Assembly (NCBI GenBank): GCA_946184595.1
Contig: CAMHFM010000033.1
Span: forward strand, 1-8,065
Length of the DNA: 8,065 bases
Direction of reading: 5' to 3'
Origin: an uncultured Azospirillum sp.
GTDB lineage: Bacteria; Pseudomonadota; Alphaproteobacteria; RF32; CAG-239
Part shown: positions 1-6,057 of the stretch, in pieces
Numbering within the stretch: the first letter of the stretch is position 1
Layout: every line of letters begins with the position of its first letter
The notes under the pieces: generated by a model
Databases searched by the model: none
Seen by the model: only the letters and a program-made list of their open reading frames with translations
What the model was told of the DNA's origin: nothing
Made by a program: the position numbers and the translations under genes

Positions 1-2553
1 GCTAGGTCAAAACCTACATATCCGCAATTTGCGGCAGTCAGTTTTTTAAAATCAGATTCAACGATAGAATTTAAGGGCTCTTTGGACGTTAAAAGCCAAT
101 GCGGTGCCTTGGGTTATATTATTCCAAAATCCAAATGTACCGGTGATATGAAACCGAGTAGATTATGTAGTGATGACCCGAGTATGGCCTCAGTTGCCGG
201 AGCCGGAGATTATACAACGGGATGTTGTGACTCTAAATTATATACGGTAACGGAGAATGCTGAATGCCCGAACAACGCGGCAAAATTATCAAATGACAGT
301 TGTTATTGGGGTGGAGAGAAGAAGTACCGTTGTGCCTGTGATAGAGGACGTTATCAATACAGTTCAATCAAAGGTGAATGGTGCGGAACCATTCCGGGAA
401 CGAATTATATTGACTATACACGTTTTAATGCGAACTTAGCGTGTTCAGCGTATGAACCGAGAACCAAAAAAGACGAATTATATTTCATCAGTTGTTGTCC
501 TGCGAGTTATAGCAAGTGCGATGCCGGCAATCACGAAGTTGGACGTGGTAACGAATGTCGTGTTATCACCAATATTATCACGCGTACAATTGAATCACGG
601 TATGAAGAATGTCCATGTGCACAGCACTATGATACAATATGTACGGATGGTAAGTTAATTGATGCCAACAACGTATGTCGTAAAAACGGATTAGTCTATA
701 CCACAGAGACAAATTGTGAAACCCGTTGTACCAAGACATCAGAAACGAATATTGATGACTTTTTATTCACAAAAATCTGGCACTGTTTATATGAGCCTGA
801 AGGGGCAACAATGAAGGCGGCAGAGAGTGAATTATGTAAACGCCCGAGTTATATATCGACAGTAGGTTATCCGGAGAATGAATTTTACATGAACTGTGAA
901 GCCCAAGGCTACACCAAGAGTGAAGCAGACTGTTATAATAAAGAAGCCATGATCCGTTGCCCGACGAACAGTAGTAAAGTATGGTGTTTAGAAAGTAAAT
1001 ATTGTACGGGGTATGATGTTGGCGGGGAGGATGCCTGCGATAGTACAAAAGCAAAGATAGATATGTGTCCGTCAGCCAATACCGGAAATAAGCGTTGTAA
1101 ATATAAAGCAGAATCTTGTAACAAAGGTTGGAGTGAAGGCTCGATTATCGCGTCAACATTAGCCTTAACGGCAGATCAAACGACACTGAACAACATTGGT
1201 ATGTGGGATACCTGTTGCCAAGAAGGATACAAGTATCAAAACGGTAAATGTGTTGCCAATGTTTGCTCAAGAATTAAATATCCATATTCAAATAACCCGG
1301 GAACAGAGCCTGGTATCCGTAAGGAATGCAGTGAGGCAGACCCAAGCAAACCGACAGGTTACAGTAAACACTACGGTTATGAGGATTGTTATACGGAAGA
1401 CAATACCGAATTCGGTCAAGGTATGTGGAAGAGAAAGAGCAATAACTCTTCAGAAGCTGATTACTACAAATGTGTTTGTGAACGTAATAGCCCAACGAAG
1501 ACCGGATTGCCGTTTGACGTTTCCCATTACTATGAATTGAATTCAGCTTCACCGTATGGTTTCAATAAGGGTGTATATGGACACTCAGTCAGCTGTACAG
1601 ATGATGAAGGTAGCTACTATGGTTATTCTGATTGCTATATCAGATACTATATGGGATCAGGCGAGAATAAGTATAAATGTTTGCCTGCTCCGACAGTCAA
1701 TTATTGCTATGTTTACCCGTATTTAAGTATCGGTCAGATCAATACGTTTTTACAACAAAATAATATTGCACCATATTCAATTAGCTCAAAGAAAGATCCG
1801 CGTAAACAAGAAGATGCTTATTGTGTCAACCGTTATACGCACTATGAAGACAGATATGGCAATAAACTCGGTGATGAGAGCGTTAAAGCACTCTTAGTCG
1901 AGGGCTGTAATACCGGAACCGAAAGCGCTTGTAATATTTGTTACCACGTCTCCAATTTGGTTAAGGAAAACGGACTTTGGCATGCTCATGGGCGTTTCCT
2001 TATCAAGGTAAATACCGATGTTAACCAAGGTAACCTTGATGAGCAATATGGCTTTGAGAAATGTCCGGAAGGCTTTTTCAAGGGGTGTAATGCTTACGGT
2101 TCTTGCTCAAAATATTGTTATGCGCCGAATTACAATACCTGTGCAACAAATGATATTTTAAAAAAAGGTGATATTGTTGTCGGATTGGTTACGGCAAAGT
2201 ATACAAATGAAATCCATGTTCTGTCGCTCACAGGTGCCACAAAAACGTTTGATGAGGCAGTGAGATGGAGTAAAGAAGATTTTGCTCCTCCGGGATTAGA
2301 GCTCGATCCGGTTTTGGGTAAAGGCAATTGGCACATGTATGGCTCCGGCGATAATGATAACTCTTGTGACTTCGCCGCTCGCGGATCAGTCTGTGCCGCC
2401 GGCTACTCTTACCCTGGTAGCACGTGGGTCAATCAAGTAACATATGAAGATGGACAGAGGTTTGCCAGAGAGTTTGGTCGTTGCGGTTATAATACTTGGC
2501 GCCAACCTGATAAGCCATTCCCTTCATATCCGATGATTCGCATTTCATTCTAA
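1..2553 (+). CDS. Large cysteine-rich secreted-type protein, 5' end missing
   Basis: The reading frame is open from base 1 to the TAA at 2551-2553 (850 residues visible), so the true start and any signal peptide lie left of the window. I count about 56 cysteines, roughly one in 15 residues. Some are CC pairs (near 226, 494 and 1213), the others spread as C-x(n)-C spacings, which suggests a disulfide-rich extracytoplasmic protein. Two copies of a module also found in the next gene are visible: 1264-1389 (YPYS core) and 1552-1680 (SPYG core). From about 2140 the cysteines thin out and a domain begins with a GDIVVGL strand and later a GYNTWRQPD motif. These resemble the GD..y...iGvV and dWRLPt landmarks of DUF1566/FISUMP (C-type-lectin-like) domains. 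The protein ends 17 residues after that motif, so the second half of such a domain is missing. Function is unknown; surface adhesion or binding would be a guess. It is probably cotranscribed with the next gene. Confidence 0.88.
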   Translation, partial: ARSKPTYPQFAAVSFLKSDSTIEFKGSLDVKSQCGALGYIIPKSKCTGDMKPSRLCSDDPSMASVAGAGDYTTGCCDSKLYTVTENAECPNNAAKLSNDSCYWGGEKKYRCACDRGRYQYSSIKGEWCGTIPGTNYIDYTRFNANLACSAYEPRTKKDELYFISCCPASYSKCDAGNHEVGRGNECRVITNIITRTIESRYEECPCAQHYDTICTDGKLIDANNVCRKNGLVYTTETNCETRCTKTSETNIDDFLFTKIWHCLYEPEGATMKAAESELCKRPSYISTVGYPENEFYMNCEAQGYTKSEADCYNKEAMIRCPTNSSKVWCLESKYCTGYDVGGEDACDSTKAKIDMCPSANTGNKRCKYKAESCNKGWSEGSIIASTLALTADQTTLNNIGMWDTCCQEGYKYQNGKCVANVCSRIKYPYSNNPGTEPGIRKECSEADPSKPTGYSKHYGYEDCYTEDNTEFGQGMWKRKSNNSSEADYYKCVCERNSPTKTGLPFDVSHYYELNSASPYGFNKGVYGHSVSCTDDEGSYYGYSDCYIRYYMGSGENKYKCLPAPTVNYCYVYPYLSIGQINTFLQQNNIAPYSISSKKDPRKQEDAYCVNRYTHYEDRYGNKLGDESVKALLVEGCNTGTESACNICYHVSNLVKENGLWHAHGRFLIKVNTDVNQGNLDEQYGFEKCPEGFFKGCNAYGSCSKYCYAPNYNTCATNDILKKGDIVVGLVTAKYTNEIHVLSLTGATKTFDEAVRWSKEDFAPPGLELDPVLGKGNWHMYGSGDNDNSCDFAARGSVCAAGYSYPGSTWVNQVTYEDGQRFAREFGRCGYNTWRQPDKPFPSYPMIRISF
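1264..1389 (+). repeat. Cysteine module copy 1 (YPYS type)
   Basis: The encoded segment starts with a cysteine, then YPYSNNPG five residues later, then a cysteine, and ends in GYEDC. It matches, at protein level only, the modules at 1552, 2970 and 3129. The shared pattern is roughly C-x(4)-YPYS-x(2)-P-x(n)-C-x(n)-[GQ]Y-x(2)-C. Confidence 0.6.
1552..1680 (+). repeat. Cysteine module copy 2 (degenerate, SPYG core)
   Basis: The encoded segment reads PYG, then G-x(3)-SC-x-D, then GYSDC, and a closing KC. It aligns best with the module at 2970-3116, which has PYS, G-x(3)-SC-x-D, GYISC and a closing EC. The core YPYS is changed to SPYG and the leading cysteine is not at the expected place, so this is a diverged copy. 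Confidence 0.5.
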
Positions 2554-2557
2554 GGAG
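2552..2557 (+). promoter_or_regulatory. Ribosome binding site AAGGAG overlapping the upstream stop codon
   Basis: AAGGAG begins inside the TAA of the preceding gene and lies 4 bases before the ATG at 2562 and 7 bases before the ATG at 2565. The usual optimum favours the second ATG. The overlap with the stop codon suggests translational coupling of the two genes. Confidence 0.75.
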
Positions 2558-2564
2558 ACTGATG

Positions 2565-3905
2565 ATGATAAAAAGATTATTAACTACAGCAGGATTGTCA
2601 TTAGTCATTTTTTCCGGGAATGTTCTGGCTGATGACGATTATGTCAGAACTTGTGAAAGTTGGGGCTATAAGTCGAATTTGCGGGATTGTACCATTGGTT
2701 TGCCATTGATTTGCCCATACTCCAATAATGATGCGTCGCAACAGCCAAAATGTCTGTGTCTTGACAACTCATGTCGCGGCTTTAGCCTCTTAGAGGCAGA
2801 TTTGGATGAACTCGCCTCTGATGGCCGTAAAGTCAGAGACCATATTGAGTCTCTTGAGACTTGTGAATCCGGTATCGGTGCCGATAAAGTCACTTATTAT
2901 CGTATCAAAAAATGTAAAAAAGAGAGTTTGTACCAGATTCAAAATACCAAACCAACTTGCGATGTCGGTTGCCCGAAAGACAGATATCCGTATTCAGAGC
3001 ACCCTGGTGACTTAGCCGGTGTAGTTGAAAGCTGTATGGATGAAAGTGGTACCTGGTTCGGTTACATCAGTTGTAATGAAGGTTGGGTTAAAGGCGGTGC
3101 AGCCGGTCACGAATGTATATTCGATGACTGTAATGTCAGAACTTACCCGTATAGTTATGAGCCTAATTCCGTCCAGCAACGTGGTACGACAAATTATTGT
3201 AAGGTTGGTGGTAATAACTATTATCAATACACGTCATGTGACAGTGGCTTTACACCGAAGGGTAGTGTTTGCCAAGCCCAATGTCAGTTACAAAATTGCT
3301 CAGTCACGAGTACCAGTAAAGGCTATAATGAATGGGCATGTAGTGTTGCCAATAAACTGAATTGTCAAGTCGGGGATGCCGCTTACTTAAATGGTAACTA
3401 TATCGGTGTCATTGGTTATCAAGCAGATGGAAATGGTGAAACCCTGATATTGGCGACAGCTCCAAATAACTCTATTACACCATTTGCAAATTTAGCTTTT
3501 TCAAATATGTTGGCCGGAGACCGCTCTTATAGTTTGACCGGTACTGGGCACGCAAATACTTTACAATGTTTGAAAATTAAAGCGGAACCAGAAAGTGAAG
3601 GATTTGAATATCCGGCGGTTGAAGCTGTTCATGCTTATACTAGTCCGATGTGTAGCCATAATATGTGCCGAGAAGGTGAATGGTATTTGCCTACCCATAC
3701 GGAAATTAGTAGGACATATTCAGCGCGTAATATTTTATATAATGTAACCAGTAAGAGTATATTTAGTGGTGGACATGTCCAATCAAGTTATGATAACAGC
3801 TCTGTTTATCATACCTGTTTTAATTATAGTAACGGACAGTCATGGTCAGTAGGACGTACAACAGCATATCCAACTATTCCGGTTCTGTCCTATACACAGA
3901 GATAA
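2565..3905 (+). CDS. Secreted cysteine-rich protein with C-terminal DUF1566/FISUMP-like domain
   Basis: A 446-residue protein, or 447 if the adjacent ATG at 2562 is used; I chose 2565 for its better spacing to AAGGAG. The N-terminus is a textbook signal peptide: KR, a hydrophobic stretch, then cleavage after VLA before DDD. About 25 cysteines follow. Two tandem modules with RYPYS/TYPYS cores lie at 2970-3116 and 3129-3272, starting 53 residues apart. From about 3363 a C-terminal domain begins with VGDAAYLNG...IGVIGYQ. It continues with a GEWYLPT motif near 3678 and ends with an FNYSNG segment and a final PVLSY. This order matches the DUF1566/Fib_succ_major type, which has a C-type-lectin-like fold. 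No enzymatic motif is seen. It is likely exported and disulfide-bonded; its ligand and role are unknown. It is the last gene of the unit, ending 17 bases before a strong terminator. Confidence 0.92.
   Translation: MIKRLLTTAGLSLVIFSGNVLADDDYVRTCESWGYKSNLRDCTIGLPLICPYSNNDASQQPKCLCLDNSCRGFSLLEADLDELASDGRKVRDHIESLETCESGIGADKVTYYRIKKCKKESLYQIQNTKPTCDVGCPKDRYPYSEHPGDLAGVVESCMDESGTWFGYISCNEGWVKGGAAGHECIFDDCNVRTYPYSYEPNSVQQRGTTNYCKVGGNNYYQYTSCDSGFTPKGSVCQAQCQLQNCSVTSTSKGYNEWACSVANKLNCQVGDAAYLNGNYIGVIGYQADGNGETLILATAPNNSITPFANLAFSNMLAGDRSYSLTGTGHANTLQCLKIKAEPESEGFEYPAVEAVHAYTSPMCSHNMCREGEWYLPTHTEISRTYSARNILYNVTSKSIFSGGHVQSSYDNSSVYHTCFNYSNGQSWSVGRTTAYPTIPVLSYTQR
2970..3116 (+). repeat. Cysteine module copy 3 (tandem, YPYS core)
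   Basis: The encoded segment has a leading cysteine, RYPYSEHPG, a cysteine followed by MDESG, then GYISC and a closing EC. It is directly followed by copy 4, giving a tandem pair with a period of 159 bases (53 residues). It has the clearest match to the copies in the upstream gene. Confidence 0.65.
3129..3272 (+). repeat. Cysteine module copy 4 (tandem, YPYS core)
   Basis: The encoded segment has a leading cysteine, TYPYSYEP, a cysteine, then QYTSC, a GF and a closing VC. The cysteine order and YPYS core match copy 3, but most other residues differ, so this is an old duplication kept by protein-level selection. Confidence 0.63.
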
Positions 3906-3922
3906 GTGATAATAACCATAAA

Positions 3923-3952
3923 AAAACACCCCTCATTTTTGAGGGGTGTTTT
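3923..3952. terminator. Strong bidirectional rho-independent terminator
   Basis: Perfect 12-bp stem: AAAACACCCCTC (3923-3934) pairs with GAGGGGTGTTTT (3941-3952) around a 6-base loop ATTTTT. The T run on one side and the A run on the other let it work on both strands. It ends the cysteine-rich unit from the left and rubrerythrin (stop at 3966) from the right. Confidence 0.93.
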
Positions 3953-3965
3953 GATAAAAAGGTGC

Positions 3966-4505
3966 TTAAAATTCTTCTTGTAATTCAAAGAAATAAGCTT
4001 GCGGATGATCGCAAACCGGACATTTTTCCGGAGCCAACGGGCTTTCAACACGACAACCGCAATTTGCACATTCCCATACAACTTTTGTCGGACGAGAGAA
4101 AATACGACCTTCGCATAATGCTTTCAATAAAGCATTGTAGCGTTCCTCATGATTCTTTTCAATCGCAGCAACACCGCGGAACATTTCTGCGATTTTGCTG
4201 AAACCTTCGGCATCAGCTTCTTTAGCCATACGGTCATACATATCTGTCCACTCAAAATTTTCACCGCTGGCAGCATCTCTTAAATTTTCTTCTGTTGAAG
4301 GAACACTACCGTCATGGAGTAACTTAAACCATAATTTAGCATGCTCTTTTTCATTGTTGGCAGTTTCTTCAAACTTAGCGGCAATGATGTTATAACCTTC
4401 TTTTTTAGCCTTAGAAGCATAATAAGTATATTTATTGCGAGCCATAGATTCGCCGGCAAATGCTTCCTTCAAATTTTGTTCGGTTTTGGATCCCTTAAGT
4501 TCCAT
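3966..4505 (-). CDS. rbr: Rubrerythrin
   Basis: A 179-residue cytoplasmic peroxidase that reduces hydrogen peroxide to water using electrons passed through its own rubredoxin-like centre. The ferritin-like four-helix part carries the expected diiron ligand set: E19, the first ExxH (E52, H55), E82 and E85 in GENFEW, and the second ExxH (E116, H119). The C-terminal rubredoxin-like zinc-ribbon fold has CxxC pairs C146/C149 and C162/C165, each in the usual place. Length is typical for a classic two-domain rubrerythrin (around 190 residues). The start is well supported by AAGGAG (minus strand, 4518-4513) 7 bases upstream. It is divergent from the flavodiiron gene, and a palindrome in the shared upstream region overlaps its candidate -35 box. 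Nothing looks damaged. Confidence 0.97.
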   Translation of the reverse strand: MELKGSKTEQNLKEAFAGESMARNKYTYYASKAKKEGYNIIAAKFEETANNEKEHAKLWFKLLHDGSVPSTEENLRDAASGENFEWTDMYDRMAKEADAEGFSKIAEMFRGVAAIEKNHEERYNALLKALCEGRIFSRPTKVVWECANCGCRVESPLAPEKCPVCDHPQAYFFELQEEF

Positions 4506-4541
4506 AATCAGTCTCCTTCAAATAAAATAGTCTACCTTATT

Positions 4542-4570
4542 GTTTGTAAGCGAAAATAAAAGATTGTCAA
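4542..4570 (-). promoter_or_regulatory. Candidate rubrerythrin promoter
   Basis: On the minus strand a perfect -35 TTGACA (4570-4565) is followed after 16 bases by TACAAA (4548-4543), a 4-of-6 match to the -10 consensus. Transcription would start near 4535, giving a leader of about 30 bases. The -35 lies inside the palindrome at 4560-4574. Confidence 0.55.
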
Positions 4571-4574
4571 TCTT
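4560..4574. promoter_or_regulatory. 15-bp perfect inverted repeat, likely operator
   Basis: AAGATTGTCAATCTT has two perfect 7-base arms around one central base. It lies between divergent rubrerythrin and flavodiiron genes and covers candidate -35 boxes on both strands. That position fits a repressor or redox-sensor binding site acting on both genes. It is not a canonical FNR box (TTGAT-N4-ATCAA), although TTG/CAA halves are present; the regulator is unknown. Confidence 0.5.
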
Positions 4575-4589
4575 ATTTTTTGTTATTAT
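4564..4589 (+). promoter_or_regulatory. Candidate flavodiiron gene promoter (extended -10)
   Basis: TGTTATTAT at 4581-4589 fits an extended -10 (TGn plus TATTAT, one mismatch). A -35-like TTGTCA lies at 4564-4569, but the 14-base spacer is short, so the extended -10 would have to carry the recognition. Transcription would start near 4596, a leader of about 25 bases. Confidence 0.45.
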
Positions 4590-4621
4590 GTATGAAGATA
4601 GACAGACGAAAGGATAAAATG

Positions 4622-5803
4622 ATGAATGCGGTAGAAGTTAAAAAAGATATTTATTGGACTGGTGTTAAAGATTGGAATTTGCAGGAATTTCACGGTTATG
4701 CCACCCCTCACGGCTCAACATATAATGCTTATTTGATTATGGACGACAAAATCGCTCTGATTGACGGCGTTAAAGCTTATATGTCAGCAGAAAATATCGC
4801 TCGTATTAAAAGTGTGACCGATTTTAGCAAAATAGCTTATATCGTGGTGAATCACGTTGAGATGGATCATTCAGGTAATATCCCGGAATTGATGAAATTA
4901 GCACCGCAAGCAAAAATCGTGACTAATGCTGCCGGTAAAATGGCTTTAGAAGCCCATTTTGATACAACAGGATGGGAATATCAAATTATTAAAACCGGAG
5001 ACAGCTTATCCCTTGGTCATCATACATTAGAATTTATGACAACGCCGATGTTACATTGGCCGGATTCAATGATGACCTATGTTAAAGAAGATAAATTATT
5101 ACTGTCAAATGACGGATTTGGACAACATTATGCTTGCGAAAGTATCTGGGTGAAAGATATGCCGCTTGATATGGTTTGTCAGGAAGCTAAAAGTTATTAT
5201 GCTAATATTCTGTTTCCTTATGGCATGCAGGCTGAAAAGGCCCTCAATACTGCCGGACAGTTAGAATTGGACATTGAGATGATTGCCCCGTCCCACGGCT
5301 GTATTTGGTCTGGTAAAGAAGAAGTCAGCAAAATTTTGAACCTTTACGCTAAATGGGCTAGCGGTCAAAATGAGGGTAAAGCCGTAATTGTGTATGATAC
5401 AATGTGGGGAGCAACCGCAAAACTGGCCGAAACCGCAATGGCTGTTTGCCAAGATGCCGGTATCCCGGTTGTTAAACATTGCCTGAGCAATAAACATATT
5501 TCTGAAGTTATGGTCGACTTTTTAGATGCTAAATATGTTCTCATCGGTACCCCGACACTAAACAATCAACTTTTTCCTCGTGTAGCTGCATTTGTAACCT
5601 ATATGCAAGGCCTGCAACCTAAAAATAAACGCGCTCTTGCCTTTGGTTCATTTGGTTGGAAAGGCGGCGTGACCGCAAATATTCAAAAAGTTTATGAAGA
5701 ACTCGGTTGGCAAACGGTTGCTCCGTTTGAGGAAAAATATACACCGAAATCAGATGTTCTTGAAAAAATGGCGGAACGGGTTAAAGAACTGATTGCCGAA
5801 TAA
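4622..5803 (+). CDS. fprA: Class A flavodiiron protein (O2/NO reductase)
   Basis: A 393-residue cytoplasmic enzyme that reduces O2 to water and/or NO to N2O using electrons from a rubredoxin or similar donor. The N-terminal metallo-beta-lactamase-like domain has the full diiron set: HVEMDH (H78, E80, D82), H145 in MLHWPD, D164 in SNDGFGQH and H225 in APSHG. The C-terminal flavodoxin domain (from about residue 250) has the FMN phosphate loop YDTMWGATAK and the IGTPTLNN and SFGWKGG segments. There is no extra rubredoxin or flavin reductase domain, so it is class A and of usual length (about 400). ATGs occur at 4619 and 4622; the AAAGGA at 4609-4614 is 4 or 7 bases away, favouring 4622. The sequence does not decide whether O2 or NO is the main substrate; pairing with rubrerythrin suggests O2 defence. 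Related genes are called roo or norV in other bacteria. Confidence 0.95.
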   Translation: MNAVEVKKDIYWTGVKDWNLQEFHGYATPHGSTYNAYLIMDDKIALIDGVKAYMSAENIARIKSVTDFSKIAYIVVNHVEMDHSGNIPELMKLAPQAKIVTNAAGKMALEAHFDTTGWEYQIIKTGDSLSLGHHTLEFMTTPMLHWPDSMMTYVKEDKLLLSNDGFGQHYACESIWVKDMPLDMVCQEAKSYYANILFPYGMQAEKALNTAGQLELDIEMIAPSHGCIWSGKEEVSKILNLYAKWASGQNEGKAVIVYDTMWGATAKLAETAMAVCQDAGIPVVKHCLSNKHISEVMVDFLDAKYVLIGTPTLNNQLFPRVAAFVTYMQGLQPKNKRALAFGSFGWKGGVTANIQKVYEELGWQTVAPFEEKYTPKSDVLEKMAERVKELIAE

Positions 5804-5882
5804 AAAATAGGCTCTATTAAATAACTAAATATGACTGAGCAAAAGCCATTCTTCGATTGCACTAACATATATAACAGAGTCA

Positions 5883-5924
5883 CCCCTCCAAACCGCTAGG
5901 TTTGGTCAAGGGGGAAACTTTTTT
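5883..5924 (+). terminator. Hairpin with bulge and T run, terminator-like
   Basis: The inner stem CCAAACC/GGTTTGG (5888-5894 with 5899-5905) has a GCTA loop. An outer stem CCCCT/AGGGG (5883-5887 with 5909-5913) sits below it with a 3-base bulge TCA. Six Ts follow at 5919-5924 but are separated from the stem by a few bases, which is not ideal. It could be the flavodiiron gene terminator or part of a structured RNA or mobile-element remnant. Confidence 0.5.
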
Positions 5925-5931
5925 ATAAAAA

Positions 5932-5953
5932 CGGAAGCTGAACTTCCGCTTTT
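5932..5953. terminator. Short hairpin terminator, possibly bidirectional
   Basis: Stem CGGAAG/CTTCCG (5932-5937 with 5943-5948) with loop CTGAA, followed by CTTTT and more AT, and preceded by AAAAA. It is placed to stop transcription from the flavodiiron gene before the transporter promoter. Confidence 0.65.
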
Positions 5954-5987
5954 ATATTATATAAGAGAAAAATTTTGGGGATAAAGA

Positions 5988-6016
5988 CTTGACTGGAACA
6001 AAAAAAGTTGTACACC
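5988..6016 (+). promoter_or_regulatory. Candidate transporter promoter
   Basis: CTTGACT (TTGACT at 5989-5994) is a good alphaproteobacterial-type -35. TACACC at 6011-6016, after a 16-base spacer, is only a weak -10. The alternative TAAAAT at 6028-6033 is a better -10 but has no -35 at the right distance. Confidence 0.35.
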
Positions 6017-6057
6017 TATCGCCGACCTAAAATAGAGAAGAGAGAAAGAAGAACAAA

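Larger units (their letters stand above)
5804..6057. other. Gene-free stretch with two hairpins and the transporter promoter
   Basis: This 254-base stretch holds no convincing coding frame. It starts with an unexplained segment from GGCTCTATT (5810) to about 5880. Two consecutive hairpins (5883-5924 and 5932-5953) follow, then an AT-rich tract, a CTTGACT -35-like box (5988-5994), and a purine-rich leader before the transporter ATG at 6058. No tRNA or riboswitch that I know of is recognisable. Confidence 0.5.

Noticed and set aside
82..84. TTG at 82 as the start of the first cysteine-rich gene
   Set aside because: The frame is open through base 1 without a stop and there is no ribosome binding site before 82, so the gene is simply cut by the window edge.
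2158..2167. Run of seven As just before the C-terminal domain of the first gene, as a frameshift or phase-variation site
   Set aside because: The frame is intact on both sides, seven As are common in AT-rich genes, and no alternative product is apparent.
2970..3272. The tandem modules as a DNA-level repeat or CRISPR-like array
   Set aside because: The similarity is only in cysteine spacing and a few residues; the DNA is not repeated closely.
3842..4201. Plus-strand open frame across the terminator and antisense to rubrerythrin
   Set aside because: It runs through a strong terminator hairpin, has no ribosome binding site and is fully explained by the genes on either side.
4580..4621. TTG at 4580 as the flavodiiron gene start, adding 13 or 14 residues
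   Set aside because: The added residues overlap the candidate extended -10 box, and family N-termini begin near the MNAVEVKKDIYW segment. The ATG pair at 4619/4622 has a Shine-Dalgarno sequence.
5810..5955. A known riboswitch or tRNA ahead of the transporter
   Set aside because: No cloverleaf or conserved core I recognise is present, and the hairpins lie upstream of the candidate transporter promoter rather than in its leader.
5810..6037. CTCTATT (5812-5818) and AATAGAG (6031-6037) as terminal inverted repeats of a small mobile element
   Set aside because: Only seven bases match and the flanking bases diverge; such a match is expected by chance in AT-rich sequence, and no target duplication is visible.
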